A DNA stretch of 64,000 nucleotides, from contig JAACJO010000030.1 in the NCBI GenBank assembly GCA_013368445.1, positions 248,001 through 312,000 on the forward strand. Reading direction: 5' to 3'. Positions within the stretch are counted from its first letter, which is position 1. Each line of letters opens with the position of its first letter. Source of the stretch: Leucocoprinus leucothites. Taxonomy: Eukaryota; Basidiomycota; Agaricomycetes; Agaricales; Agaricaceae. The notes beneath the pieces are model-generated. The model did no database searches. It saw nothing but the letters and a program-made list of their open reading frames with translations, and was not told the DNA's origin. Both the position numbers and the translations under genes were made by a program. Below, piece after piece: positions 12,039 to 24,892 of this stretch.

Positions 12039-12216
12039 ACTTCAACGACAAACTGCGGTCTTTGGCGACGAACTTGAGTCTTTGGCAACAAACTGTACTC
12101 TCTGGCGACGAACTAGAGTCTTTAGCAAAAAAGTGTACTCTCTGGCGACAAACTGTACTCTCTGACAACAGACTGTAGTCTTTTTGAAACCGTGGTCTTT
12201 GGCGACAAGTTCTGTG
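12039..12216 (+). repeat. Degenerate 20-bp minisatellite
   Basis: About eight to nine copies of a 20-base unit with consensus near TCTTTGGCGACAAACTGTAC, running head to tail at 12059, 12079, 12099, 12119, 12139, 12159 and 12179, with weaker copies before and after. Related words (TTTGGCAACAAACTG, TCTTCAGCGACAAGTTCTG) recur singly at 12436-12470 and 12590-12700, so an older, larger array has probably broken up. Confidence 0.8.
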
Positions 12217-15157
12217 GACCTTGACTTGGTCGACTCGCTCGAGGACGTGATTAGGCTCACTCGGCTCTGAACTGGCGGTCGCTGACGTCTCTGGCGGTGA
12301 AATCACTGATTCGGCAGCTCACTTTGGCACTCGACGATTCAATGGCTAACTTGCTCTTGGCGACGGGCGTGGTGTCTAGTGGTTGACTATGCTCTTTGGT
12401 GACCAACTGTGTTCTTGGGCGATAAATCGGGGGCTTTGGCAACAAACTGGTCTTCAGCGACAAGTTCTGTGGCGCTCGGCTCGGTCGACTCGGTCAACTC
12501 TCTTGGCTTTGAGCTGGCGGCCCTGTACTTTCTGGCGGTAAACTTAGTTCTTTCGGTATCGTCTTTCCTCGGTGCTCGGCAACTTAATGGCAACAAATTG
12601 TGGTCCTAGGCGGCAAACCGACCTTTAGCTGTGGTCTTCGGCAACTCTGTGTCTTGGGTGGTGGCTCTGATCCTTGGCAACAACTCTTACTCTTAGTGCT
12701 TTCGCGATAATGTCTGCGGTCTTGGGGCTCCTCTACATAGATCTTGGCTTTGCTCTGGTCTCAGGCAACATTGAGAACTCAACTTGGCAACCCTTGAAAT
12801 TACTGGGTCTTCGGCTCTGAGGTACTAATGGACTTTTGCTCTTAGCTTTATTACTACTCAGGTCTCGTCTCTCAGTCTCTCGATTATGCACTGTTGTAAG
12901 TCTATGGAACTTGCTGGCTCGTTGAGTTTGCGGGGATCTTGGGTGACTTCAAGGTTGGGCTAGGGGCTTTACGACCTGGTTTTGGCTATGTCTCATTGTC
13001 TCGGGGTTTGGTTCTGAACTGCATGCTCTTGTTTGTGTTCTGACTGTGAACTGGGGGTTTTCCTGGGGCCTCTCTTGATTTCTGGTGTTCTCTTTTACTT
13101 TTCTTCGTTCCCTCTGTGATTCGAGGCGCAAACTTTAGTGCTTACTTCTCTTTGGTGTCAATGTCTTTACTGGTGAACTTGATCTGGACCTTGTCTAACG
13201 GGTTGAGCTTAGTGTGCTGGACTTGTTGCTGTTGAGTGCTCTCTTTGGCTCAGGCTCTTCAGTTCAATTTACTTGCTTGGGTGTGTCTGGCTAGGTGATG
13301 CAGGGAGACTTCAGCTGTCTGGGTAGTAGTACTAGTAGATCTTCAAATATCATTATTTTTGGCTTGTTTGAGCCGCTTATTCGGAACCCTGGTGTGAACT
13401 TGATCTCTGAGCTTAAAAAGGATTATCCTGTTCAATAATAAGTGTGTTTAAGTTTCTAAGTGCTCCTGAGGTATATGTAATATGAACTACTGATGAGGTC
13501 CAGGTGATGGTCCCTTCCTTCGATCCGCTTTTCCGGTCAAACGGTTGTGAGATTTGGTACTCATTATTTTTTTAGTAAGGGAGGACTTCTCTTTAAGGAG
13601 TTCTTGCTCAATCATGAATGTTGTTGGCACATTTCAACAATTCTCGGGATGACAATATTGACCCTGGCCTTCTCCAAACTTTCTTTCGTGGATGTGTCAT
13701 CGGCATCTTGCCCTGGTGAGGTCAATTCATTCATTGGCATCTCGGTATACCACTTTCAGTAACAGACAGGCTATGAGCAGCACTGAGGCAGCAATCTGCG
13801 AAAGCAGTATTGTCGATTCGGATGCCTCTCATGATGTTATGAAAGGGATAAGTCTTCTGATTGCCTATCACACATTGATAGACCTGGCTGTATTATAAAC
13901 TGTATCAGACATTCTCATTTTCATTCTGGAGACACTTCGTTTAGTGTATTGACTAATGATGCATGTAGCCGGATCAAGAGCTATGGGGAGCCTTGCAAAC
14001 TGACAATCACGCTTCGCCTTGAACAAATAACTATCCGTGAGTCTGCATCATTTGAAATCAACCAGATAACTGAAAGGACTGGTATGGTAGTTGAGAAAGT
14101 TGTATATTTAATGATGGCCCAGAGTTAACATTGGTACTCTCCGACCTGAATTGCTGCTGACATGGGCTCAACAGCCAGGCCCAGCCATGCGCACAGTAAG
14201 CATACTGCAATCAGGCTGTCAGTCACTGTAAACAACGAAGGTAAGATAATTAGAATTATGATCTGGGGTATTCAAACCAGTAATCATTGTCAGGAAGTCT
14301 TGCAGGAGGAAGAACCATCGTCTCATTCATGGCGACGTGAAACGCCCCCAACCACTAGGCCATTCCAGTGATGATAAGATTCTTCCCTTTTCTCTTTTTG
14401 CTCAGGCTTGATAGGACCAGTCAGTGGTTGGCAATTCTTTGGATTTGCTTCAGGTATCTGAGCAGGATATGTGAGCATCTCAAACTATCAGGGCTGACTA
14501 TGTGAATGAGGTCAATATAAGACACAGTTCCAGAATCAATGCCAGGGTCATCATCCGCTTGATGAGATTTTAGTCGAATCTCGCAAGTCATCCGTGTAGC
14601 CACGATATAAGCATCTGCAAATGGAGAGGAGCCATAAATTGAGAGGCAGAGTTTTTTGGCAGAGCAACAATCTTGATTCATCCAGAGGATCAAGCAATAG
14701 AAGGGTGTTTTGAGGTTGTGATGACAGTGGCGATGAGGAAAAGAGGCCACTGCCAAAGAGCTTTTGACCAGAAAAGTAACATCAAGCCCCTTGTGAGCAT
14801 CCGCTGGTGATCCACTGTTACAATACAGATGATATCGGCATCGTAGATGTAGCCAGTTAGAATGAGATGCGAACAAGTAGTATGTTCAAAACAGCCAGAA
14901 TCTTGCCTTCCTCTGAAGAAGTGGAACATTGAGGGGTAAACTACTGTTATCAAGAATTTGTGTGTGCCGGAAGAGTAGCACTTCTTCCAATGTGGACAGT
15001 AGCTTCCTTGCCATAGAGGGCAACTGTGACGGTTTCATAGTAGAGGAGTACGGACTTGTTGGGCCTCCTGTGGTGGAGGTCGAAGGTTCGCCATTAGTTG
15101 GGAATGGGTAGATGCCCATTGAACCAGAGTCTTATAATACAACAGAGACAAAGGCTG
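12217..15157. other. Gene-poor stretch between minisatellite and LINE
   Basis: About 2.9 kb. The first 500 bases carry scattered relics of the 20-bp minisatellite unit. Open frames such as 13547-13762 (plus) and 14421-14876 (minus, 151 codons) have no recognised domain and no supporting intron pattern. The last ten bases before 15158 form the left copy of the LINE target-site duplication. Confidence 0.4.
15148..15157. repeat. LINE target-site duplication, left copy
   Basis: ACAAAGGCTG here is repeated exactly at 47804-47813, immediately after the LINE poly-A tract (sharing one A with it). The composition also switches to G-poor, A/C-rich LINE-like sequence shortly after this point. Confidence 0.7.
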
Positions 15158-15427
15158 AATTGGGTAGGCTCTTGGACCCTGACCACCATATCAGTCTGGG
15201 TAGGCGGACACGCACCAGTATGCACCTGCAGCGAATAGTCTCCAAAAAAGTCTGCTTGCTATCTCCTATGAGGAGATCCCTTCCCAACGAAGGACCCAAG
15301 CAATGTCGATGCACACAGCACATGAGGCCTCCTGAGAAACTCACACCCCTTAACAAGACAATGTCAGAGTGCCAGCAACGATGCGCTTGAGCAAATAAAC
15401 TCTCCACATAACACCTACCCCCCCCCA

Positions 15428-18134
15428 ATGATGCTCTCCACCCCTACCATGAATGCTGCCCCCAGCCCAACTGATGGGAAACTAGCTGGAAGGCCCACCA
15501 ATGACAGTGCAGCAACACCGACCCAGAAACCCAACCAAAACACCCCCTCTCCACTGTACCACCACAACCCCCCCACCAGACACATCCAACGGTCAGGACC
15601 TGGATGGTCCCACCTGGGAAAAACACATAGGGGTTATGATCTGGACAAATGGCAAAAGAGTGACCAGTCTTGCAGATGTCTACCTCTATAACCTAATGAC
15701 AACATCCATAATCGCCTGCAACATCATTGAATGCATGGTATCCCTAATCAGCAGTGCGAAAAACAAATGGTTAGACAACCATCACTGGCTCAAAGTAGCA
15801 GTTGAGGTGAACAAATGATCCCACCACAACCCACTCATCAGCAACCCTCTTGCCACTGCCAATGCAACCATCCTCTTCACACCAAGGCCCAACATCACCT
15901 CCACACCCATCCTGAATGAAATAATAACCAACTACATGGGAAAACCAGAGAACCAGAAGAACAGCCTATCCCCCTCTGGAGTCGCTCAGGGATACACACC
16001 ATTTACACAGAGGAGAGACAAAGCCAACAAACTGGAACAACTTATCGCAATGGCCAAGGAAAAAGGGAAGAACAACCTCAGCCCCCAATACTATATCCAC
16101 ATGCTCATTGACACCAACATTAATGCTACTACTAAATCCTTTCCCTAAGAACAAAACCCAATAATATTTTTTGTTACCCACACAACTGTATTCCGATTCA
16201 ACATACACAGGCCACACATATAATAAACATCTGACTAAAATCACAGAGACTATACCTATAAGACAAAGGACGTAGCCTGACTATGACTAAACAAGGCCCC
16301 CAAAAACTGGAACTCATTTTCGCCGACCACTACAAATGTAATTCAAGACAGGAACACCCACGGGCCACCACCCAAATAGATGCTGCTATGAAAATCCCTG
16401 CACACCGTGACCAACCTCTCTCCCACCCCAACCATGACCCCAACACATGGGAAAAGCTACCCAGAAGAAAAAGGAGATTATAATAAACCGCCTCCCAGCA
16501 GGCACTCCTCTCTCCCCACTCCTAAACAAGAGCAACAGGAAACGCGCTGTCAGTCTCGTAGAAGGCACCACATATAGAAACTTAGCTAAAACATCCTGCA
16601 TAAACAACATGCCAGTGCCAAATGAAGAAAACCCCCACCTCCCAATGCCAACCAACACCCCATCTCACCCCAATGCCCCAGATATCCCATGTGACAACCT
16701 CTGGAGTGAGAACAACCCAACCTCTATCAATGAGAGAAACCTCTCCCCAGTAGAAGAGGAAAGGTGAAGGGACGCTATGAACAGAGATGCTGATAAAGAC
16801 ATGGAGATCCAGGGCACCAACATACCCCCCAAAACCGACGAAGCTGCCTAAATAAGTGACAAAACAATGGCGAACCTCATGTCTTGAGCTAAAGGCAAAG
16901 AAGTCAGGAGACAACTACAGACCCCCCCCCTCCTCCCAACATTATATTGGGGACAAACCATAGGCCGGCAGCAATAGAAACCAGCCCACAAGAAGTTATG
17001 AACCCTATAGACACCCCCCTCCTCAGTGGCCCAGGCATACCAGGTCCCTCATATGACACAGGCCCCCCACCCCACTTCCCACTATCTCAGAGGCCTCAGA
17101 CCACCACTCCTATGCCACATCTACCCCCCTCCCAACCCCTGGTGAAAGGGCCAAACAATGGCACAATCACAAATGGATGCAACTTCACCTACACAGCCAC
17201 ACCACAACAAGGATTCCCCACCATCACCTTAGGTGTAGCCAACTTAGCAGCCATGGATTGCCCTCTTGCAATTAAATGGGAATATGAGGACCCTACTGCT
17301 GTCCTAGTCAGAATTTGGTGAGCCCAGTATGAGCTAAACAAATGGAAAATGAGAGACACTATTGAAATGGTCATCACCTCCTTCCTTGACACCAATGACA
17401 AGATCGACCTCTGTGACCTGGCCATACCAGACAAAACAGCAGCAAGCAGATATGATCCCCCCTGGCACTTCCTCATCAGTGACCTCAGAAAGACGGAAAG
17501 AAACAAACTTCTCGAACAAGCAGTAATCACCTCACAACAAGGCATGGTCTTCATCACCACCATAACCCAACAAATCCCCCCCTTCCTCATAGGCATAGAT
17601 GGTACAATGTGCAAGGAAGGCCCAGAAGGTGCTACAACAATTGCAAGAGCAGCGACAACCGCAATAAGAGGCACAGTCAACATTGTAAATGCCCTTGACA
17701 AAATAGCTGGACACAGTGCGATGGAAATGCTTGTCCAAAGCATCACAGCAAAATGGCAAGTTATGAACCCCACCATGAAGTCCGGAATATGGAATATATA
17801 CTCCAATGCAGTCCCAAACAATATATCCCTTGATGACTACCTCTGCTTCACTGACAAGCTCCATAACCTCACATACAAGACCAGCTGAAATGGCTATGGA
17901 TATGGGGTCAAACCCTTCCAGTGCAATGGATGTAAATCAATTGACCACCCGTCATCCACCTGCCCCTTCTACAAAGTCTGCGGCTGGCTTGGAAACATGA
18001 GGGAACAAGACAGCAATAGGGGAAAAGAGAACCAGCATGAGAACAGCTCAAGAGGTGGACCAAACAGGGGGAGAGGACATGGCAGCCCGAGAGGAAGGTA
18101 CCACAACAAACTGCCCTCCAACAACAGGCGCTAA
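15428..18134 (+). pseudogene. LINE ORF1 (gag-like, CCHC knuckle), decayed
   Basis: One reading frame (first base divisible by 3) carries most of the protein: about 15480-16148, then 16947-18134 to the TAA at 18132-18134. It is broken by TGA codons at 15817, 17319 and 17886, which fit CGA-to-TGA changes, and the 16150-16946 part has further stops and at least one frame change (the open piece at 16447-16767 is in another frame). Near the C-terminus CNGCKSIDHPSSTC is a CX2CX4HX4C knuckle, followed by an RG-rich basic tail. The middle is proline/threonine rich. In such elements ORF1 binds the RNA. The true start is uncertain; ATGs at 15428 and 15431 lie in a different frame. Confidence 0.7.
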
Positions 18135-18308
18135 ACTAGGGACACAATAGATACCAAACTATGCATTAACCCCTCGACCCCCACTCCTGAGACAGAATAA
18201 CAGCCAGCTAGATAGCATCTCCTAATACACCCAATTTTGCTCCAACCATGCATGAACTTAAGCAGCTAACACCTAATACAACAGAAACTAAATGTCCGGG
18301 GACGGCCC

Positions 18309-18313
18309 AAATA
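18309..18313. repeat. Copia target-site duplication AAATA (left)
   Basis: AAATA at 18309-18313 abuts the left LTR and is repeated at 24698-24702 after the right LTR. Five bases is the usual size for Ty1/copia integrases. Confidence 0.9.
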
Positions 18314-18687
18314 TGTCAAAGCAGCAATGGGGAGTGTAGTGGTGAAGGTAGATGACGAGGTTGAGACTCACTTTACTAGGCAGTTGGTCTGTTATGGGAG
18401 TATGTTCGAGGTAGTAGTTGCGACTGAGAGAGTAGAATTGACTGTAGAATTACAAGAAAAATACAAGATATTTATACTAGAATGTCCGAATAATATCTAC
18501 CATATAGAGGACATTACACCATCATTTCGAGGTGGTAAAGGGTACAAGTAAAATGTATAGTAAAACATGTATAGTCTGCATGAAGTATTGGTGCATAAAC
18601 ATAGTGGTATCTAATAATAGAATGCATATGTCATAATTGAGAGTGAACATGAAAGTAGCAGTGTGTAGACGCACACATGATTCAACA
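18314..18687 (-). repeat. Copia 3' LTR
   Basis: 374 bp, plus-strand ends TGTCAAAGC..TTCAACA. It pairs with 24324-24697. On the minus strand it follows the polypurine tract (GAGTGAGGAGGAG, plus strand 18688-18700). Confidence 0.92.
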
Positions 18688-18767
18688 CTCCTCCTCACTC
18701 AAAATGGCGGGAGATGCATAATTGAGCAACTTATAAAAGTGCTTCAGTTTAAGCGGCTATAAAAGCG

Positions 18768-21700
18768 CTAAAGAAATTCAATACCCAGAGAATAAACAAA
18801 TTTATTGAAGAGAATTGAACCGAGGTTTTTCGTTAAAATATCAGCAGGGTTGTTTGAGCCCTCGATAAATTCCAACTCAATGGAACCTTCTTCAACGATA
18901 TCTCGGATATAGTGGTATCGTATATCAATATGCTTCGAGTGTTTTTCTTGAACAGGGTTCTCGCTCCAGAAGATAGATCCAATATTATCACCATAGAGAA
19001 TCAGAGCAGGAATTTTAAAACCTATCTCTTCAAGAAGTTGTCTAATCCACATCAACTGACGGCTGCAATCAGGTAGCGTCATATATTCAGCTTCAGTAGA
19101 TGACAAAGTGACTGTTTTCTGTTTGCGGCTAAGCCAGCTTACAGGTCCACGTGCTATTGTGGCAAAATTACCTGTGACAGATCATTGAGACTGTCCGTCT
19201 TGCGCCCAATCACTATTGGAACAAGCTATGACGGCCTGATTAGAAGCTCCATCAAACACAAGTCGATAATTGTACATTGATTGCAAATATTGCAGCACAT
19301 GGAGTCCAGCCCGGAAGTGCGCATTTGATGGGGCAGCAGATTGCTGGGAGAGTTTGACAACTGCGAAGGATATGTCAGGTCTCAATCCAATCATAAGATA
19401 CATCAGCGATCCGACTAACTGTTGGTAACAAGTCCTAAACTTAGGATCTACCTTATCAACATAGGGTTCGAAGACAAATCCGGATGGCAGCAGTGTGAAT
19501 TTCGCGCCTTTAGGAATCTCGAACTTCTCAAGAACCTTATTGAGGTATTTCACTTGATCTATATAGAGTTTTCTCTCTTTTCAATTGCATGATATGTTCA
19601 TGCCTAGGAACTCAGAAAGTTCTCCTTGGTCACAACATTCCCAAGTAGTCATGAATTTTTGCTTCAACTCAGAGAGGAGCAGGGAATTCTTTTTACCCAT
19701 GAAGAAAACATCATCCACATAAACAACTGCGAAGACACACTCGCCATTTTTGGGATGTGTGAAATGATAAACACCAGCGTTGGACTTACAGCGCTTAAAT
19801 CCAAGTTTCAGCATTGATGAAGTGAGTGCTTTCCACCAGGATAAGCCAGCTTGTTTTAGACCGTAGATCACTTTGCGTAATCTCCAGACTTTCTTCTCAT
19901 AGCCAGGAAGTCGGAATCCTTCTGGCTGCTCCATGTAGATCTCTTCTTCCAGATCGCCATATAAATAGGCTGTTTTGACATCAACAGAGTGAAGGTCAAA
20001 GTCCTCAAGCACTGCAATGCCAAGAAGTAGGCGCGCGGTCTCATATCAGACAACTGGAGAAAAGAGTTCATTGAAGTCGATTCCCTTGATCTGGGAGAAC
20101 CCTTTCACAACAAGGCGAGAGCGATAACGATTATCGGACTTGATGTTGTACACCCATCTATTTTTAATAGCTCTCCTTCCTTTTGGGAGATCAACGAGCT
20201 TGTATACACCACACTTGTGAAGTGCATCTAATTCCTCAAGCATCACTTTTTGCCATTTAGTTTGAGTATCAGTGTCTAAATTCGCGATATCTCGAAACTG
20301 TTTGGGAACTGGCCCATTGGTGCGTTGTGCGAGAAGGAAATTGACTAATTTTACCCCCCCTTCCTTCACAAACTTCGCAAAATCGGTAGATGACAGTTTA
20401 TTGTTGTCGATCCTACTATCCAGATGAGGAATATGCCAATTTTGTAATCTGTTCCAAGCTTCCTCATCGGCAATTGCTCCAGGAATAGGTTGATATTGAG
20501 CACAATTGCATGGTAAGTTATGATTGATTTCCCTATATCATCAGATGACATCAAGAGGGTTGCTCCTATCACCATATATATTTCCTGGTCTGTTCAGAGG
20601 TTGAACATTTCGCCTAGGGCGGCAATTTTCATGTTCGGTGACCCAATGGTCAAGCCGTTCTAGTGCATCAAGATCATCTTGGACCGAAGGTTGTGGTGGT
20701 GGTACCTCGGGTGGAGATGGAGACCGAGCATGTTTACATGGACCAGGTTCCTGTCACGAAGGTCTCGGAGAAGGAGGTAACTCAACTTCTTCTTCCTCTT
20801 CTTTTGGATCGCAATCATCAGGATCAGCATAAGAGAGGTGGGCTTGGCAATCTAGGAGGTGAAGGTGTTTTAGGGCATGGAGGAGCATGAGGTGAAGGCG
20901 CACAAGGTGGCTCTCCTCCTCGAGGTGTAGGCGGATGGTCTACATGTGGAACATTTGGAATAGTCGAGATTGGAGGAATCTCAGTGCGAGGCAGCTCGGA
21001 ATGTACTGCAGATTTTTGGTCTGGACATTTAGGGAACATTTTTTCATCAAAGATGACAGTCAGTGAGATAAACTCAGCATTCCCTCGAGTATGGCAGAGA
21101 AAGATATAATTCTTCTCCCGATCATATCCAATGAAGATCATCAGTTCAGATTTCGCAGATAATTTATTTGGGCACATTTTGTCCAGAAGGAACACATATG
21201 CAGCACAACCGAATACTCGTAGGTGACTGATGTCAGGTTTATGTCCATGTACTAACTCAAATGGAGTTTTCCATTGGATGCAGTTCATTGATGTGCGATT
21301 GTAGATGTGGGTTGCGGTGTTAATCGCAAAATCCCACCATGAATCCGGAAGACATGCGTGAAGTTGCATGGCTTGCGCCTTCTCATGCAGTGTTCGATTC
21401 AATCTTTCTGCTCACCCATTCTGTTGATGGATGCAGGGTGCACTCGGTGTGAACTCAATTCCTTTCACCCTCAGATAATCTTGCAGGGTACCTGCTACAA
21501 ATTCTCCTCCTTGATTGGATGTAAATTGACGAATCGATTTGCCAAATTGGTTCTGAACATAAGTTAGAAGCTCAACCATACGGGGAGCTGCTTGAGCTTT
21601 TGATTGCAGAAGTACCACATGGGCAAATGAGGAGTAATCATCCAATAAGGTCATAACCCATTTATACTTGTGATAAGATACAATGGGGAGCTCAAAGAGA

Positions 21701-22821
21701 TCACTGTGAATGTGCTCAAAGGCTTCTTTGGCCTGAATTGGGTTATCATTAAAGGGTTTCTGGTGCATCTTCCCTTTCATGCAGCCTGGACAAGGGTGCG
21801 AATGATCAGGAATTGAAACCTGAGGTCCATTCAGCGTGGAGTCATTAGTTTTGCTCAACACACAATTAGACGGATGTCCTAAACGTTGATGCCAGATATT
21901 ATAGTCAGAATGCTGAGCAACATGGCTCGAAGCATTCGAATGTACAATTCGACATCTTACTGTTTGTAGCATAGGCTGCCACTCAGAATGAGGAGCCGCT
22001 GACAAAACAGCATTGCCTGACTCATCCCGAAAAATAGTACCATTTTTATCAGCCTCACTGCGCAACCCGGATTCCAGGAGTTGACCAGCAGACATGAGGC
22101 AATCATGCATACCCTTTACATAGAACACAGGGGACAATGAAGTCACCGCAGTGATCATTTTTCCGTTATCATGGATCTCATGTTCGATCAAGACAGTGCC
22201 TTGACCTGATATAGATAGGGGAGTGTTTTTGTTAGCTGTCTGAATTTCACCGAATTTCCCCATTTCGATTGTAGAAAAATCGTCCAAATAGGGTGTGAAA
22301 TGTGTGGAAGCACCTGAATTGAGGATCCAAGAAGCAGCCCATGAAGGCACTTTCTTTCCCTTACAGTGGCAACATAAAGCTTTCTCACACTTAGATAGAT
22401 TTACACAGCGCGGCACAGAGGTCAAATCACAATTTAATAAAAGCCCCACAGGGGTGACTGAAATAGTGCGCGATACAAGACAAGTATATACAGGAGCTGG
22501 AGACAATGTAACTAGTCTGCAAAAATGTTCAGCATGGCCAGGAGCACTCACATAGGAGCAGGCTCGAGAGGGGCGACAGGCCCTTTCTCGGTCATGCTGT
22601 GGCATCACCATATCAGTGTTAATCCAATCAGAGATAGAAGAAAAGACTTGTGTTGTCCACAACCCAGAAGTCCATCCATCAGAATCCTCCCCCTCGGAGT
22701 TGGATTCGAGCATCGGATCAGCCAGAGGAGTCGATCTTGGTGACGGTGGGCATTCATCCATGTTCTCTCCATAATAAGGAATTTCCTTAATAATGGAACC
22801 CGTCGTTTCAGCTTCAACCAC
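18768..22821 (-). pseudogene. Copia pol (protease-integrase-RT-RNase H), decayed
   Basis: Minus-strand fragments in order: the protease motif has NSGAS instead of DSGAS; integrase has HQRLGHPSN..CPGCMKGK, HSDLFELP and SNQGGEF instead of a D-containing SDQGGEF; the motif before AERLNR is cut by a TGA near 21411. The RT has VDVKTAYLYG and the catalytic VYVDDVFFMG; RNase H ends with SSTEAEY and KHIDIRYHYIRD. Stops also lie near 20046, 19581 and 19182. Most breaks are C-to-T/G-to-A changes, several of them at CpG. It cannot make a working polyprotein. Confidence 0.92.
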
Positions 22822-22947
22822 AAGGTCGGCGAGCCTTTCATCCCAAATCTTCAGAACCTTATCCTTGGTAGCTTTCGAGCTTCTTCGACGATATCCCTTG
22901 GACTGAGGAGATTCAGAGATTTGCTCCTGAAGCCGTGGTGTATTCTT

Positions 22948-24064
22948 TCATGCTTCTGCAACAAGGTGGCGTGTGGATGTCGAAGGGCCTGTGTTAGCCA
23001 GTTCTGCCAGTGAGGCGATCCGGTTCGTGAGGAGAGGACGGTTAGCAATAGTGGGGGCAGCAAAACCGATGGCACTGGAAGCGCCATATTGAGGAGCGAC
23101 GGTGGTGACTCCAGAGGAGTTGGAGGTGTCAGCATTGGTTGCAGCTTCATTAGCAGTGCCCTTGCCTTTTTTGCCTCCTCTCTTACCACATTTTCCTTTT
23201 TTGCCATCTCCGCCGGGATTGCCAGATTGGTTGTTACCAGGCTTCTGGCCAGTACCTTGATTAGGAGGCTGCTGGGGCTGTGATCGAAACGGCCCTTGTT
23301 GTCCTTGCCCCTGGCATTGTTGATTGCCGGGGTTCCAGTTCTGCTGCCATTGGCCGTTGGAGCAGCCGGCGCGAGAAGTGGAAGCAGTCATTTTCTGGGA
23401 CCAAGCAGCCTGGATGGCACTACAGACCAGATCCTATGTAAGTTGGGACATTTGTGTTTGGTTCGCAAGGATAGACTGCGCTAAGGTTTCCATCCCTTGC
23501 AGGACAGCGTGAAGCAGAATCATGGCATGGATCACCTTGGGAAGTTGTGCGGTCACGCCTTCGATCCAAGTGAAAAGAGATTCAAGCTCAGCGATGGACT
23601 GAGCCGGATCCATGTTTCCGGGGAGAGACCAGGAGACAGTGCAGACAAAGTCGCCATAGACTGATGCAGGACCTTGGACGCCATAAAGACATTGGAGATC
23701 TGTCCATGTGGTAGTGGGATCTCCTTGGACGATGAGGTGGAGCATAGAATCTGGGACAGCTTGGATTAGCATGCCAATTGCAGATTGCTCTAAGAAGTTC
23801 CTTCGATACTCTTCTTCTTCATGAAGCACAAAGTGAGGCAGCAACCTCTGCAGCATTCGTGACAGTATTGTTCGGCCCTTGAAGAGGGGCTACAGTAGGA
23901 GGGAGCGGAGGAATGACACCGTTTGTGACAGTCCAACCTGTAAGAGGGGTTCCAGTGGTCGTGATCATAGAGAGAAATCCCTGCATCCTCATAGACCAAA
24001 ACTGGTAGTTCTGGGGGCCTTGAAGGATGGGGACACGAGAAGCTCCGTTGTTGATAGAAGACAT
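22948..24064 (-). pseudogene. Copia gag, decayed
   Basis: Starts with an ATG at 24064 and a sequence typical of copia gag N-termini (NYQFWSMRMQGFLS), continues after a frame break near 23820 with LIQAVPDSMLHLIVQGD and DLQCLYGVQGPASVY, and ends in a glycine/glutamine/asparagine-rich basic tail (GNQQCQGQGQQGPF..KGKCGKRGGKKGK). A stop near 23434 separates the tail. A clear CCHC knuckle is not visible. Confidence 0.8.
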
Positions 24065-24311
24065 TCTGAAAAGAAGTCGTCAGTCAACATTGTTCATTAG
24101 AAGCAGCAGTGATGCACTAATTGAGCAAGGTTTCAAACCCAAATCGCCTAAGGGCTAGGGTAAGACACAGAAATGAGAAGGGATGCTGGGCCCTTCACAA
24201 GGTACAGCGGTGGCGCTAGGAAGCAGCCTTCCCATAACAGGTCGATCTAGTCCTTCTCAGACATCAAGCACAGCAATCTAGTCAGCTAGTGCGATATTGA
24301 GCTGGCAATTG

Positions 24312-24323
24312 GGGCCCATAACC
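24312..24323 (-). promoter_or_regulatory. Copia primer-binding site, half-tRNA(iMet) type
   Basis: The plus strand reads GGGCCCATAACC directly beside the 5' LTR, which is the anticodon arm of eukaryotic initiator tRNA-Met (anticodon CAT). The element RNA therefore carries the complement, as in Drosophila copia, where a tRNA cleaved in the anticodon loop is the primer. The tRNA match is from general knowledge of the initiator sequence, not from a tRNA gene in this window. Confidence 0.75.
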
Positions 24324-24697
24324 TGTCGAAGCAGCAACGGGGAGTGTAGTGGTGAAGGTAGACGATGAGGTTGAGACTCACTTTACTAGGCAGTTGGTCT
24401 GTTATGGGAGTATGTTCGAGGTAGTAGTTGCGACTGAGAGAGTAGAATTGACTGCAGAATTACGAGAAAAATACAAGATATTTATACTAGAATGTCCGAA
24501 TAATATCTACCATATAGAGGACATTACACCATCGTTTTGAGGTGGTAAAGGGTACAAGTAAAATGTATAGTAAAACATGTATAGTCTGCACGAAGTATTG
24601 GTGCGTAAACATAGTGGTATCTAATAATAGAATGCATATGTCATAATTGAGGGTGAACACAAAAGTAGCAGCGTGTAGACGCACACGTGATTCAACA
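24324..24697 (-). repeat. Copia 5' LTR
   Basis: 374 bp, plus-strand ends TGTCGAAGC..TTCAACA, followed by the AAATA duplication at 24698-24702. A 60-70 codon open frame inside both LTRs is most likely chance. Confidence 0.92.
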
Positions 24698-24887
24698 AAA
24701 TACACCTCTAGAAAGGGAAAGCTGTCACTATCTGGAGGGAGTCGCTACCCCTAAGCCGAAAGGCACAGCAAAACAGCCAAGGACTGCCTTCCTTACTCCA
24801 AATGGGATGGCTTACCCAAAGGAGTCAACTCAGCCACTAACAATGAAACACAATACAATACACTAAACAAACAGGTCAGATTAAACG

Positions 24888-24892
24888 GTCTA
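24888..24892. repeat. Gypsy B target-site duplication GTCTA (left)
   Basis: GTCTA precedes the left LTR of gypsy B and recurs at 42679-42683 right after its other LTR. Joining the flanks restores LINE sequence. Confidence 0.9.

Larger units (their letters stand above)
18314..24697 (-). mobile_element. Ty1/copia LTR retrotransposon, decayed
   Basis: 6384 bp with 374-bp LTRs (TG..CA ends) and AAATA duplications. Genes read on the minus strand in the order gag, protease, integrase, RT, RNase H, which defines Ty1/copia. The two LTRs differ at about 14 positions, all transitions. The minus-strand sequence next to the 5' LTR is GGTTATGGGCCC, a half-tRNA primer site, and the purine-rich GAGTGAGGAGGAG precedes the 3' LTR. 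It sits inside the LINE, just after ORF1. Confidence 0.95.

Noticed and set aside
14215..14240. Sequence similar to 47817-47840 as an alternative left flank of the LINE
   Set aside because: The match (GTCAGTCACTGTAAACAACG) is imperfect and does not abut the poly-A tract, whereas ACAAAGGCTG at 15148 is exact and abuts it, and the composition changes just after that point.
18327..18551. 74-codon ORF on the plus strand, repeated at 24349-24540
   Set aside because: It lies wholly inside the copia LTRs, antisense to the element, and one copy is interrupted early; the repetition is due to the LTR pair.
20638..20890. Plus-strand ORFs within the copia region
   Set aside because: They are antisense to integrase-RT linker sequence rich in Pro/Ser and have no independent support.
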